Below, one piece after another: positions 46,556 through 56,100 of a stretch of 64,000 nt of DNA. A model generated the notes under the pieces. The model had not been told where the DNA came from. It made no database searches and saw only the letters and a list, made by a program, of their open reading frames with translations. The first letter of the stretch is position 1. The number at the start of each line of letters is the position of its first letter. Source of the stretch: Mesostigma viride (Eukaryota; Streptophyta; Mesostigmatophyceae; Mesostigmatales; Mesostigmataceae); assembly GCA_009746045.1 (NCBI GenBank), contig RPFO01000288.1, forward strand, positions 233,758 through 297,757. Direction: 5' to 3'. The position numbers were made by a program, and so were the translations under genes.

Positions 46556-47369
46556 GTGGCCTATGTGGATCATAGGAACTGCACGGGCCCCTGTGACCAC
46601 TATGAGACTTTGGCCAAGGCGTTGGCTGCACTCAACAGAGAGGAGGGGGAGGTGAGCTCTGAAGGCTATGTGGAGGAGGTCCTATCTCAGCTGCACACAA
46701 GCCTGTATGAGAGTGGCTCCCCTTTTTGTGGCTCATCTGCTGCGTAGGATGTATGCATTGTCACCAGGACCTGAGATTGACATGAGGCCTGCTGAGGGGC
46801 CGGTCATGCTGGCAGCCTTACCTGAGGCCTTGAAGGAGGCATTTACTCAGTTGCAGCCAGTGAGTATGGGAGAGGCTTCCTACATGGAGCTGTTGGAGTT
46901 TTCAGTTCAGAAGGGTGCCTTTGATTTGGTTCCTTCTTCCTCCAGCTCTGCCAGAAGGTGTTTTCCTTTGGAGACTTCTAACCTCTTTTGCCATCCAGGG
47001 TTGCCCAAGTACACTGTGGAACTTAAGATCCGTCAGACGCCACTAAGGGTGCTGGTGCCTCTGATAGGTGCTAAGTGGTCGGTGGTCAAGACCTTTCTGC
47101 AGTTCTGGTGGGCGTACAGATCATGGGTGAGCAGGCACAAGACGTCCTCTACTTGGGTGATGGACCCTGAGAGTCAGTCTGTGGTGCTCTTCTCCTATCC
47201 AGGGGCATGCCTTCGCTATGCTGCCCAGATGGTGGCAGGAGCTGCTGAGACTTGCGTGGTGTTGCAGGTCAGCAGGGACTGGCCAGAGTTGGCCCACATG
47301 GTGGAGCAGTTTCCCATGGGTGGACTCAAGGGCAAGGATGGCCTGAATGGGGATTGGTATAGCCTGTGA
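46556..47369 (+). pseudogene. Unknown 3' ORF of 8.1-kb element, one frameshift
   Basis: Two overlapping open pieces (46556-46747 and 46668-47369) join near 46720 into about 265 codons. Visible: EALKEAFTQLQPVSMGEASY, a Ser run, KYTVELKIRQTPLRVLVPL, KTFLQFWWAYRSWVSRH and SRDWPELAHMVEQFPMGGL. No family recognised. It sits in the same post-pol position as the unknown ORF in the chromovirus at 29560-31925. Confidence 0.5.
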
Positions 47370-47728
47370 GGAACAGGGCTGAGAAGGAAAGGGGGCTTTG
47401 GATTGTGGTGTGAGGGGGGGATTCCAGGATGGATGATGGGGGGGCTCCAGTCCAGTTCTGATGTTCCAGTCCAGAGTTCCAGGTTCCAGGATGCTGAATG
47501 GAAGACCTTGTATTATGAGATGTGTTTATCTGGATTTATAGTAGATAAGGTAGTGACTTGTCTGCTGTAGAAACCTGTGACTAGATGTTTATGAGATAGG
47601 AGGCCCTGTTTCCAGGGATGTAAAAACCCATCTGCTTTTCCCAAGAGATGGTGGATTTCTGTTCAATGTTCCTCTGCCTTCAAGAGTTGGCTATTGGACC
47701 TGGGAGGTCCAGTTTTGAGGGGGAGATA

Positions 47729-48507
47729 TGTAACAAGCAAAAATGACTTTGTTGTTACATCCTTTGTTTTGTGAATGTTTGGCTTTTATTTGAGGACTTT
47801 TGGATCAGTATTGAGAAAGTTATGAGGTTTCTAAGACGACGGTACTTGGAGCTGATACTTTGTCAACCAACTGATAGGAACCCTCATTGGTCGTGGCCTG
47901 ATCCACGTAGGGTTGTAGTTTGTTGGCTGATACTACTGATAGGAGCCCTCATTGGTCGTGGCCTGATCCACGTGGGGTTGTAGTTTGTTAGTTGGTACTA
48001 TTGAGTCTTAAATGCTCCTTTGGGACTTCAGTGCTTACGACAGATTTAGGATCTCATGGAAAGATTCTGCCAGGCTGTGTGTGGTGTTGTTCTGTTCTGT
48101 GTGACTAGGATGGATACGAAGATCTTGTATAGAATCCCATGGTTCTGATTGGTTCTCTTCAGGCTAAGGTTGGAGCAAGTTCGACAAGCACGTCGATATC
48201 AAGGACGTGGGGTCGCCATTGTTGCTACGTTGGTTTTGATTCACCATGGTATAATAAAGCTTGTCTTTGTTGTCCATCCATAAGAGCCCCTTGGCTATAG
48301 ACGTCCTTCAGTTCCACAGAGGTCGTCTATACACGAGCTTGTCTTTGTGTCTACAAGGGGTTGTGATTCCCTAAATCACGTGCTGTGGAATTCCCATCTC
48401 AACGTTGCTCGGATACTTGAAGTTCTGCGACTCAGGAAAGCAACCCAGGTAAAAGATCTTTCATATTGGACTGTGGATGATGTTGATGATCATTTTTAGT
48501 CGTTACA
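47729..48507 (+). repeat. 3' LTR of 8.1-kb element
   Basis: Almost identical to 40405-41183. Followed by the TCGAC duplication and the rest of the interrupted beta-helix gene. Confidence 0.95.
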
Positions 48508-48851
48508 TCGACCTGCACCGTCCCAGATTGGGCGGAGAGGGTGAGGGCCCCGGAGGAGGTGCTGACGGCGTTGTCGGTGACGGTGACCCCCTCCAGGACG
48601 ACGGACGAGGTGGCGCCTCCGGCCAGCACGAGGTTGAGGTCGGTGGCCGGCGCCATCTGGTTGTTGGTGAATACCACATCCTCCACGCGCACGCTCTGGA
48701 CAGCGGAGAGGGACATCACCTTATTGGCAGTGGAGATGTCACTGTTGTTGATGACGATGTCCTCGAGCTGGGCCGCGCTGGGTAAGTTGAGGGCGCCGAC
48801 GGTCACGGTTCCGGAGATGTCCCTGTTGCCGATGACGGTGACCAGCTTCAA
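48508..48851 (-). pseudogene. Beta-helix-repeat gene, 5' part
   Basis: Open on the minus strand: LKLVTVIGNRDISGTVTVG, LEDIVINNSDISTANKVMSL, VRVEDVVFTNNQMAP, VLEGVTVTDNAVSTSSGALT. At the LTR junction it reads GTVQV and continues in frame at 40404 as ENVTFTD once the LTR element and one TCGAC are discounted. No start codon or signal peptide is seen. The frame fades beyond 48870, where an acceptor-like CAG suggests an upstream exon or truncation. Confidence 0.65.
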
Positions 48852-49099
48852 CGCGCTCCACCTCTGGTCGGCAATTTATCTAGTTCCTATAGTTACAGGG
48901 TTGTGGTCAACACGGCCCGAATCGCTATGAATGCCATATAGGCGCGGTCACAAGCGGAGCCCGGCCCACAGACTTGAGGGTGGTCTCCTTCATCACTACT
49001 TGCCATCTATCCTTGCGAACCATCTGCCTCCATTTAATGAATTATGAAATAGACATGTGACTGCGGCATCTGCCTTAAGCTCCATATTACAGTCGGCCT

Positions 49100-49630
49100 C
49101 TATATTACAGTCAAACCAGGAGGCTGCCCGGGTGTGAGCCCGTCACGTCTAGGGTAGCACATGTCCATGCCTAGTCTATCACGGAAACTCCACGGGTGGC
49201 GGCCCTGCCGCGCGCGGCCTGGGGCGTACGCTGGCCAGGTGAGGACATAACGCCCAGGCTGGGCGGGCTTGGTGCCAGCTAGTCTATTATCTGATGTGCC
49301 TACCTGATCTGTGCGGGCCAGGTGCCCGGCTAGGCCCAGGCGCCTGTGCCTAAGAATGTGGGAAACATAGGGCAAATCAGCGTACAAATCCTCATTACTA
49401 ATGTGCAAACCAAAGGGGATGTTAAGGGCCTTGCGCAGCATCTTGGTGACGTTGCCGTCGAGTCGTTGCTCCAGCTCCTGCGTCAGAGTCCAGGTCTCGG
49501 CGCCGTACGTCAGGATCGTCAGAATGACGACCTTGAAGAGTTCACGCTTGACAATCCGGGGTAGGGCGGGGTTACTCCACCAGCGGCGGTGGTCATGGAG
49601 TCGCATCCACGCCATGCCGATCCGTGTCAT
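49100..49630 (-). pseudogene. Non-LTR retrotransposon (LINE) 3'-end fragment
   Basis: 176 codons open. Typical post-RT region of Jockey/CR1-like LINEs: ILTYGAETWTLTQELEQRLD, MLRKALNI, NEDLYADLPYVSHILRHRRL, GLAGHLAR. The RT domain itself is missing, so this is a 5'-truncated copy, the usual LINE fate. Confidence 0.8.
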
Positions 49631-49734
49631 GGTAGTATCCGAGGGATATTCAAACTTACTAACATACGTATATATACGTTCTCATTGGTTGGTTGTCTCC
49701 TTGGTATCTACATTCGAATGGAGGTATTCTGATT

Positions 49735-49985
49735 TTCTGATTTGGCACGCCGCAAAGGTGAAAACCATTTGCGTTCAGTGCCGGTCCGCGGAAAACGCGA
49801 TCTGCAAATGAATCCAGGCCGGAATCGAACTGGGGACCTCTCGCACCAACTTTTGCTGACTATAGGACGGCCGCGTCTCCTGATCCTAAGGCATCACCAA
49901 CTGACACCTACAGTCATCCGCAAAAGTTCTCCTTTCCGGGGAGTGATGCAAGCCTTTCGGATTTGGTACTATAGATAAGTCATTT
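49735..49985 (-). repeat. tRNA-derived SINE copy
   Basis: Complement of the repeat at 33290-33560. Minus strand reads TGTCAGTTGGTGATGCC, later GTTCGATTCC, and ends with CCATTTGC/GCAAAGG complementarity. Both boxes fit a Pol III promoter. Confidence 0.7.
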
Positions 49986-49989
49986 AAAT

Positions 49990-50205
49990 CATTCATTGGA
50001 GGTATATTAGGTACGCACTCACGTTCGCGTACTACTCGGTAAGGGGTTCGGTCAGACCGTACCAACCCGAACATACTCGGTATCCGGTACCGGCGCCCTT
50101 GGCGGGACCCGACCATGTCCGGGGTTCGGTACCGGGTGACCTGAACAGTACTCAGTATAGGGTTCGGTCGTCCCGGGAACCGAGTAGCCCAACCCGAATT
50201 CCATC
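49990..50205. repeat. GGTTCGGTAC-type short-motif array
   Basis: Repeated GGGTTCGGT, GGTACCG and CGGTACC words in both orientations, resembling a subterminal array of a DNA element. No matching partner found in the window. Confidence 0.5.
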
Positions 50206-50237
50206 CCACATGTTCCCCTCCCGCTCAGGACTTCTGC

Positions 50238-50500
50238 TCACGTGACGCAGTCACGTGTAAATTAATTAACTAATAAATTTTATTAAATGAGACAACTATT
50301 TTTAAAGGTTGTATTGCACCCACAGTGTTGCACCCTGCTGTGGAGAGAGCGCTCTGTGGCCTGCCCACTTATTTGTGGCAGTTAGAGAAGCTCCGGCGCC
50401 CCCCCATCGGGCGCCCATCTCATTGTGTGTAGGGGTTGAGTGTTCCTTTACTCTGTATTGGCACCCACGTGACGCAGTCACGTGTAAATTAATGAATTGT
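50238..50500. repeat. Direct repeats of a TCACGTGACGCAGTCACGTG palindrome-like word
   Basis: CACGTGACGCAGTCACGTGT plus AAATTAAT occurs at 50238 and 50467, bracketing about 230 bp. Each word is itself nearly palindromic. Confidence 0.6.
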
Positions 50501-51590
50501 CTCATTGATTATTACAATTAGGTAGAGTATGTGAAATATTTTACCAAACTCCATATGCGGCGGTGCTCACGACATAGCAAGATCACACGTGCCTCATTGA
50601 CAAGAATCTGGTTTGCCTTGTCGATAATGAGACCACGCCCCCTTATTCTGATCCCCCTTATGAACATGCTGCTCGCCCAGGGTACTATAACCATGCCATG
50701 TCATCAGTGCTACTAATTAAATCTCGGCCCACTTGCTGCAAACGCAGCTCCACGGGCTCCAGCCATGCGCCACGCGTCCAGAAATAGTCGACTCATTGAA
50801 TAATCGGTATTTAGTCTCCTTGGTAACACTACACGGCTCCCACCCAGGCTGATGACATGTCCTGGCACCCACCTACACTCCCTACAGCTCACAAGCGTAT
50901 CCAGGAGAAAGCATATCTTTACAAGGTCGCCCAAGCTACTATTAAGGAGACAACAAAGCGCAGGCCAGAAATATGAAGAGCCCCGGACCATGGTAGCTTG
51001 AGCCTGCTGAGATCTTAGGATTGTCCCTGTTATGTAGCCCGGTATTATTGACCGAGTCCAAGGAGCTCCAGATATAAAGTACCGATGACGTGACATGCTA
51101 TACGAGCCGCACATCGATCACCAGCGCAGAGGCCACACTTGACCGTATCGAGTATCTGCTACGCAAATACTCGAAAGGTGCCCAGTCCCCCAGGCAAGCG
51201 GGTACATCCCACAAGGACGCCTTGTCCCTGAGACAACTCCCAGCACGCCCTTCCCTCTTCCGGTCACGACCCCTGGACAGCAGCCAGGGACCTACGGTCG
51301 CTGGGGGCTCACTTCAGTCGGGCCATGCTATCGAGCACGGTAGTGACTGGTCAGCCGCTGCCAGCGCGATCTCCAAGTCCAACTAGCAGGAGCTGCGACG
51401 CCAGTTTGCCGCGACTAGCGCTTCTGCTGGACAAAGTACGTGCTGGACAAAGGTATGTGAAAAGCATGGTGACAGCTGCAAGGCTGAACCGAACAGAATG
51501 GAACTGAAAAGTACTCTCCCCTTGGCCAAGGGGCTGTGAGGCATGGACAAGAACAGCCATGATCTGCATGGACATGAATGGTTGCCGCGC
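50501..51590. other. Intergenic, includes dispersed repeat at 50935-51010
   Basis: No gene supported. 50935-51010 matches the dispersed repeat pair at 15805-16115 (GACAACAAAGCGCAGGCCAG, ACCATGGTAGCTTGAGCCTG). Confidence 0.4.
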
Positions 51591-52283
51591 TCAAGCCAAC
51601 GCCATCTCCTTTTCCAACGCTTCCAACTCCTCCTCCTCGGCCGTCTTTTTCGGCTTGGCGGCCACCGGCTTGGCCGGTACGGATGGCAGTGCCTGGGCCG
51701 GCTGGGCAGGGACCTTGGCTGGCCGGCTGGGCAGGACCTCAGCAGGCGATAGCAGCCTCTCGTCCAGATCCTGCGCCTCCAACTCCTGCAGCTCTGCCTC
51801 GAGCTCGTCCTCGTCGATGTCGTTGGCCAGGGGCTGACCCAGCGCGTCCTGCATCTGTTTGAGGTTGTCGGTCTGCTCTTGGATGTCGTCCATCGTTTTG
51901 TCCAAGTCCTCGATGTTGGTCTGCTTCTGGATGTTTTTCATCTCCGTAGCCCCCGTCCGCAGCGCGTCCACTGTCTCCACCGTGGTACGCGCGCCTTCCA
52001 GCAGCACCACTTGTTCGTGGACGCGAAGGATGTTGTTCTCCAGCTGGGCCGACTGCTGCTCGTAGGCTTTCTTACGCTTTAAGCACATGAGCGCCGCTCG
52101 TTTGTTTTTAGCTTTGGTATATTCCAACGCCTTGTTCTTTTCCTCATCCATCTTTTTCTCAAGAAGCTTCTGCCGCTTCTCCAGCAGCTCGATCTGCGCA
52201 TTTAATTTCCCAATTGCATCCACAGTGGATGCGGACGACGGCTTAGCCGGCTCCTTTGGCTTCCCAAACAATTTGCTAAACAT
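51591..52283 (-). CDS. SNF7: SNF7/CHMP4 (VPS32) ESCRT-III subunit
   Basis: 230 aa, intronless, intact. N-terminal MFSKLFGKPKE (membrane-inserting, basic), then long charged helices (LNAQIELLEKRQKLLEKKMD, ALMCLKRKKAYEQQSAQLEN, LRTGATEMKNIQKQTNIEDL), a short helix region DKTMDDIQEQTDN, an acidic autoinhibitory segment (DIDEDELEAELQELEAQDLD), a Pro/Ala linker and a C-terminal EEEELEALEKEMALA that fits a MIT-interacting motif. Family role: polymerises on membranes to drive budding and scission in multivesicular-body formation, cytokinesis and membrane repair, and is disassembled by VPS4. Length is typical (about 220-230 aa). It is divergent from the M50 gene, with starts 825 bp apart. Confidence 0.96.
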   Translation of the reverse strand: MFSKLFGKPKEPAKPSSASTVDAIGKLNAQIELLEKRQKLLEKKMDEEKNKALEYTKAKNKRAALMCLKRKKAYEQQSAQLENNILRVHEQVVLLEGARTTVETVDALRTGATEMKNIQKQTNIEDLDKTMDDIQEQTDNLKQMQDALGQPLANDIDEDELEAELQELEAQDLDERLLSPAEVLPSRPAKVPAQPAQALPSVPAKPVAAKPKKTAEEEELEALEKEMALA

Positions 52284-53107
52284 CCTTTTCGAGTTATTAA
52301 GTGTATACTATTTAAGAAATGAGGTATGCCGATCGCTTAACCAGCAGCACCTGAACAAGTACCAACAGGCCCACCGCGATCAACACGGGTATTCCTCCCT
52401 GCTCTTGAAATAAACTCATACAATTACTGCCATCGACCAGAGACGATGCGCCCGACCGTCGACAGAAATGGCACAGATGAGTCACAAGGACGACTTAATC
52501 GATCATCGATCTCCCCAGCCCTAATGTGGACTGACACCGCGGGCTCCCGTGACTGATGGGCATGGCAGAACCCGAGAGAACTACCATGCCTCGATCGCCT
52601 TGACGTCTTCGGGTACAAAGGCGCCTGTGATGCGCGGGGATTCGGCGCAGCCTGGACGCAACCCCTGGGTTTTCCTGTAGAAGTTACGGAATCAATCTGG
52701 TTGCTTCCTAGTAGATCATTCTTGAGAGGCAGTCGACGCGACACGTAATAACTAGTTTAGGGTTAAAGACTGTACGGCCATGCTCTGTTGCTGAAATATC
52801 CGCGTGGGAATCGACCGGGTGGCGACGCGTGGCTTCGATTCAGGAAAATTTCATGGAGGCACGTCTTGTGCTCGAGACATGCCTTGACAGACCTTGCAAT
52901 TTGCAGTAGTAATGCATCGCAGTCGCGTCCGACATGACATGACAATCCTGTTCGGATTGGTTCGGGATATCGCAGTCATGAATTCGCGGACGTTGCTGGA
53001 GGGTTGGTGAATTAGCATGCAATCTGCTGTTAATTAGGTAGCACAGACGCATATTAGCACTTGACCACTTAACGACTAATAATCGCGTGCGGGGCTGAAG
53101 TAGTCCG
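52284..53107. promoter_or_regulatory. Divergent intergenic region SNF7/M50 protease
   Basis: 824 bp between two opposite start codons; must contain both promoters. No clear TATA box or known motif identified. Confidence 0.45.
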
Positions 53108-56100
53108 ATGCCGGCTCAGGGGGTTACTTCGCCTTCCGGCAGGAGTGATTTTTCTGCTTTATATAGGCAATCTTTCAAGGTGTTATCCATATTCGGAATT
53201 CCCATTAGGCTTCACCTTCTGTTGCCGATCGTCTTCGTCGTCCATGGCGTGTGGGGTTACCTTGACGGAGGATGGTACGTATTTTGTCACGCGCGTGCAC
53301 TTGCTTTAGAGATCTCGGTTTGAATGGAATGGGCTATACTGTACCTGGGGACGAAATCGGTTCCTTGAACTCGCGAGATGGTATTTTCCTTTCCCGATGT
53401 TTTGCCATCGCCGCCCGAGATTACTGGCGCCCATCAGCAGCTTCCTCACGGATTCACTACTCCTACAAAAGCAGTACCTAATTCATCAGCATTTCATCTG
53501 CTGTAACTTAGTGTTACTTCGGTATGCTTCGTACCAACGGGCGGATGACCAATTTCCCCTGTCCGTGGAAGATTTGCTGGGGCCGGCATGTTGTTGTCCT
53601 TCACACCCAGCAATCACGTAGACAAAGTCATGGCACCTTGTCCCTGGCTGATCCCTGGCAGCTACGTGGCCCCGCTTGCATCCACCTGTCCGATGGGCGC
53701 GCCCCAGCTCTAGCTGTTCAAGTCACACTGTACCCTATTAATTCTATTTGCAGGTCACTTTCTAGTATTCCCTGTGCCCAGTTTGGTCTTGTTCTCTGCT
53801 AAGTGGTTAGGACTCACGGCCCGCCCCTATCAGCCTTCATAAGCCCAAATCTCCTTTTTTTCTCACCATCAGCCTACTACATCCTAGAAGTATTCAGATA
53901 TAATTTATTTTTATTTCTTTAAACAACGTGGCTCGCAGAGGAGCTCGCTGGAATTAAGATTCTCATGTCTGAATTGTTCGGTCTCAATAAACGCCGCTGC
54001 TGCTTTGCATTACTGCTATAGAAATGGTCTCATCAAATTTAGGAATAATATCTGGACAATCGGTACACACTTCCTGTCATTCGTCCACCAATTGACTAAG
54101 TAGTCCTATTTCTTAGTACACACTTCCACTACACACTTCTTAGTCCACCCACTGGCGAACTGATCCTGTATCAGATGCAACATGACAGGGGAATTGCCTT
54201 GCGAGGCCGTAGTGATCCATCAGACCTCTCACATTCCTCGTCTCATGATAGCTGTACTTCTGAGCAATAAACATTTTTAAGGCCCGTCACCACCCGACCC
54301 CCAGCCCCCGTACTGGCCCCTCTCCCTGCGTACGGCTTCGGCATGCAACCCCCTTTAATGCTGGATAGGCGTATTTAAATAGGTGATCCCGTCTCCTCCC
54401 CACGCGTGCATGTATATCGTGTCGTTGTCAAACAGCCAATAGCAAACATATAGCCAAGAGTAAATGTGTATACCCTAGTTTCGCAGGAATTTGATGGCGT
54501 ATTTCAAACCTCATAGGGTCCCCCCTCCCCCCCCATTCTTTCCTCCTTTCGCGTGCACACCCAATCCCCGTTGTGCGCGAGGCATAAACATGATGTCCTG
54601 CCCCAAATTTAACTGTGTCTCCATGCCCCTCCCCTATAACCATGTCTCCATGCCCCTCCCCTATAACCATGTCTCCATGCCCCTCCCCTATAACCATGTC
54701 TCCATGCCTACTCCCCTCTCTAACCATGTCCCCATGCTCGTCTCCTTCTTAACTTTGCCTCTCCCTCTTTGACTATGTCTCCATGTGCCTCCCCCTTTCC
54801 CCCTGTGGCTACCCACCAGGAACTTGATGGCGTGGGAGCTGATGCTGTTCGGCCCCATCCTCTTGGTCACCGTGCTGGTGCATGAGCTGGGCCACTGCCT
54901 CGCCACGCGCGCGGTGAGCAGGTGTGCCTGTTCTTGTGCCGCCTCGTGTGTCTGTTCATCGCCTGCCGCCGCATGCATCTGCCCCTCAAACTCCACATTG
55001 TGAACCTCTTTACGCCACCTTTACCCACCCATTCTCGGAATCCCTGCAACGTGTACATGCGCCCTATCGGTGGCCATGTCGATCGTTGCTTCCCACCTTT
55101 GTCCCCTTGTCCCTTCGCCCCTTCCCCCCCCCCCCCCTCCCCCTCACGCCCTCGCCCCCACGCCCCCTCACCCCCCCACCCCCTCACCCCCTTGCCCCCT
55201 CAACCCCTCACCCCTCACCCCTCACCCCCTCACCCCCTCACCCCCTCACCCTCTCACCCCTCACCCTCTCACCCCTCACCCCTTACCCCCTCACCCCCTC
55301 ACCCCTCACCCCTCACCCCCTCACCCCTCACCCCCTCACCCCTCACCCCTCACCCCCTCACCCCTCACCCCTCACCCCTCACCCCCTCACCCCCTCACCC
55401 CCTTGCCCCTCTCCCCCTCTCCCCCTTGGCCCCTCCCCCCTCCCCCCTCCCCCCTTGCCCCGCACCCCCTCACCCCTCACCCCTCACCCCTCACCCCTCA
55501 CCCCTCAACCCTCACCCCCTCACCCCTCACCCCCTCACCCCTCACCCCTCAACCCCTCACCCCTCACCCCTCACCCCCTCACCCCCTCACCCCCTCACCC
55601 CCTCACCCCTCACCCCCTCACCCCTCACCCCTCACCCCTCACCCCCTCACCCTCTCACCCCTCACCCCCTCACCCCTCACCCCCTCACCCCTCACCCTCA
55701 CCCCCTCACCCCTCACCCCCTCACCCCCTCACCCCTCACCCTCTCACCCCTCACCCCTCACCCCCTCACCCCTCACCCCTCACCCCTCACCCCTCACCCC
55801 TCACCCCCTCACCCTCTCACCCCCTCACCCCTTACCCCCTCACCCCCTCACCCCCTCACCCCCTCACCCCCTCACCCCTCACCCCTCACCCCCTCACCCC
55901 CTCACCCCCTCACCCCTCACCCCCTCACCCCCTCATCCCTCACCCCCTCACCCCTCACCCCCTCACCCCTCACCCCTCACCCCTCACCCCTCTCCCCTCA
56001 CCCCCTCACCCCCTCGTCCCCTCGCCCCCTCAACCCCTTTACCCCTTCTAACAACCCACAACATCTACACACCAGATCGGGGGCCATGTCGACCACATCC

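Larger units (their letters stand above)
40405..48507 (+). mobile_element. 8.1-kb LTR retrotransposon, degraded interior
   Basis: LTRs of 779 bp at 40405-41183 and 47729-48507 differ by one base that I can see (about 41071 vs 48395). The target duplication is TCGAC (40400-40404 and 48508-48512). A PBS-like TGGTATCGGGG follows the first LTR at 41185 and a purine tract (GAGGGGGAGATA) precedes the second. The interior has no intact gag-pol. It holds only a short N-terminal ORF, one pol-like relic and one 3' ORF, so the copy was probably mobilised in trans. Confidence 0.93.

Noticed and set aside
49735-49985. A functional tRNA gene
   Set aside because: Only A/B-box-like words; the arms do not pair into a cloverleaf and the spacing is too long.
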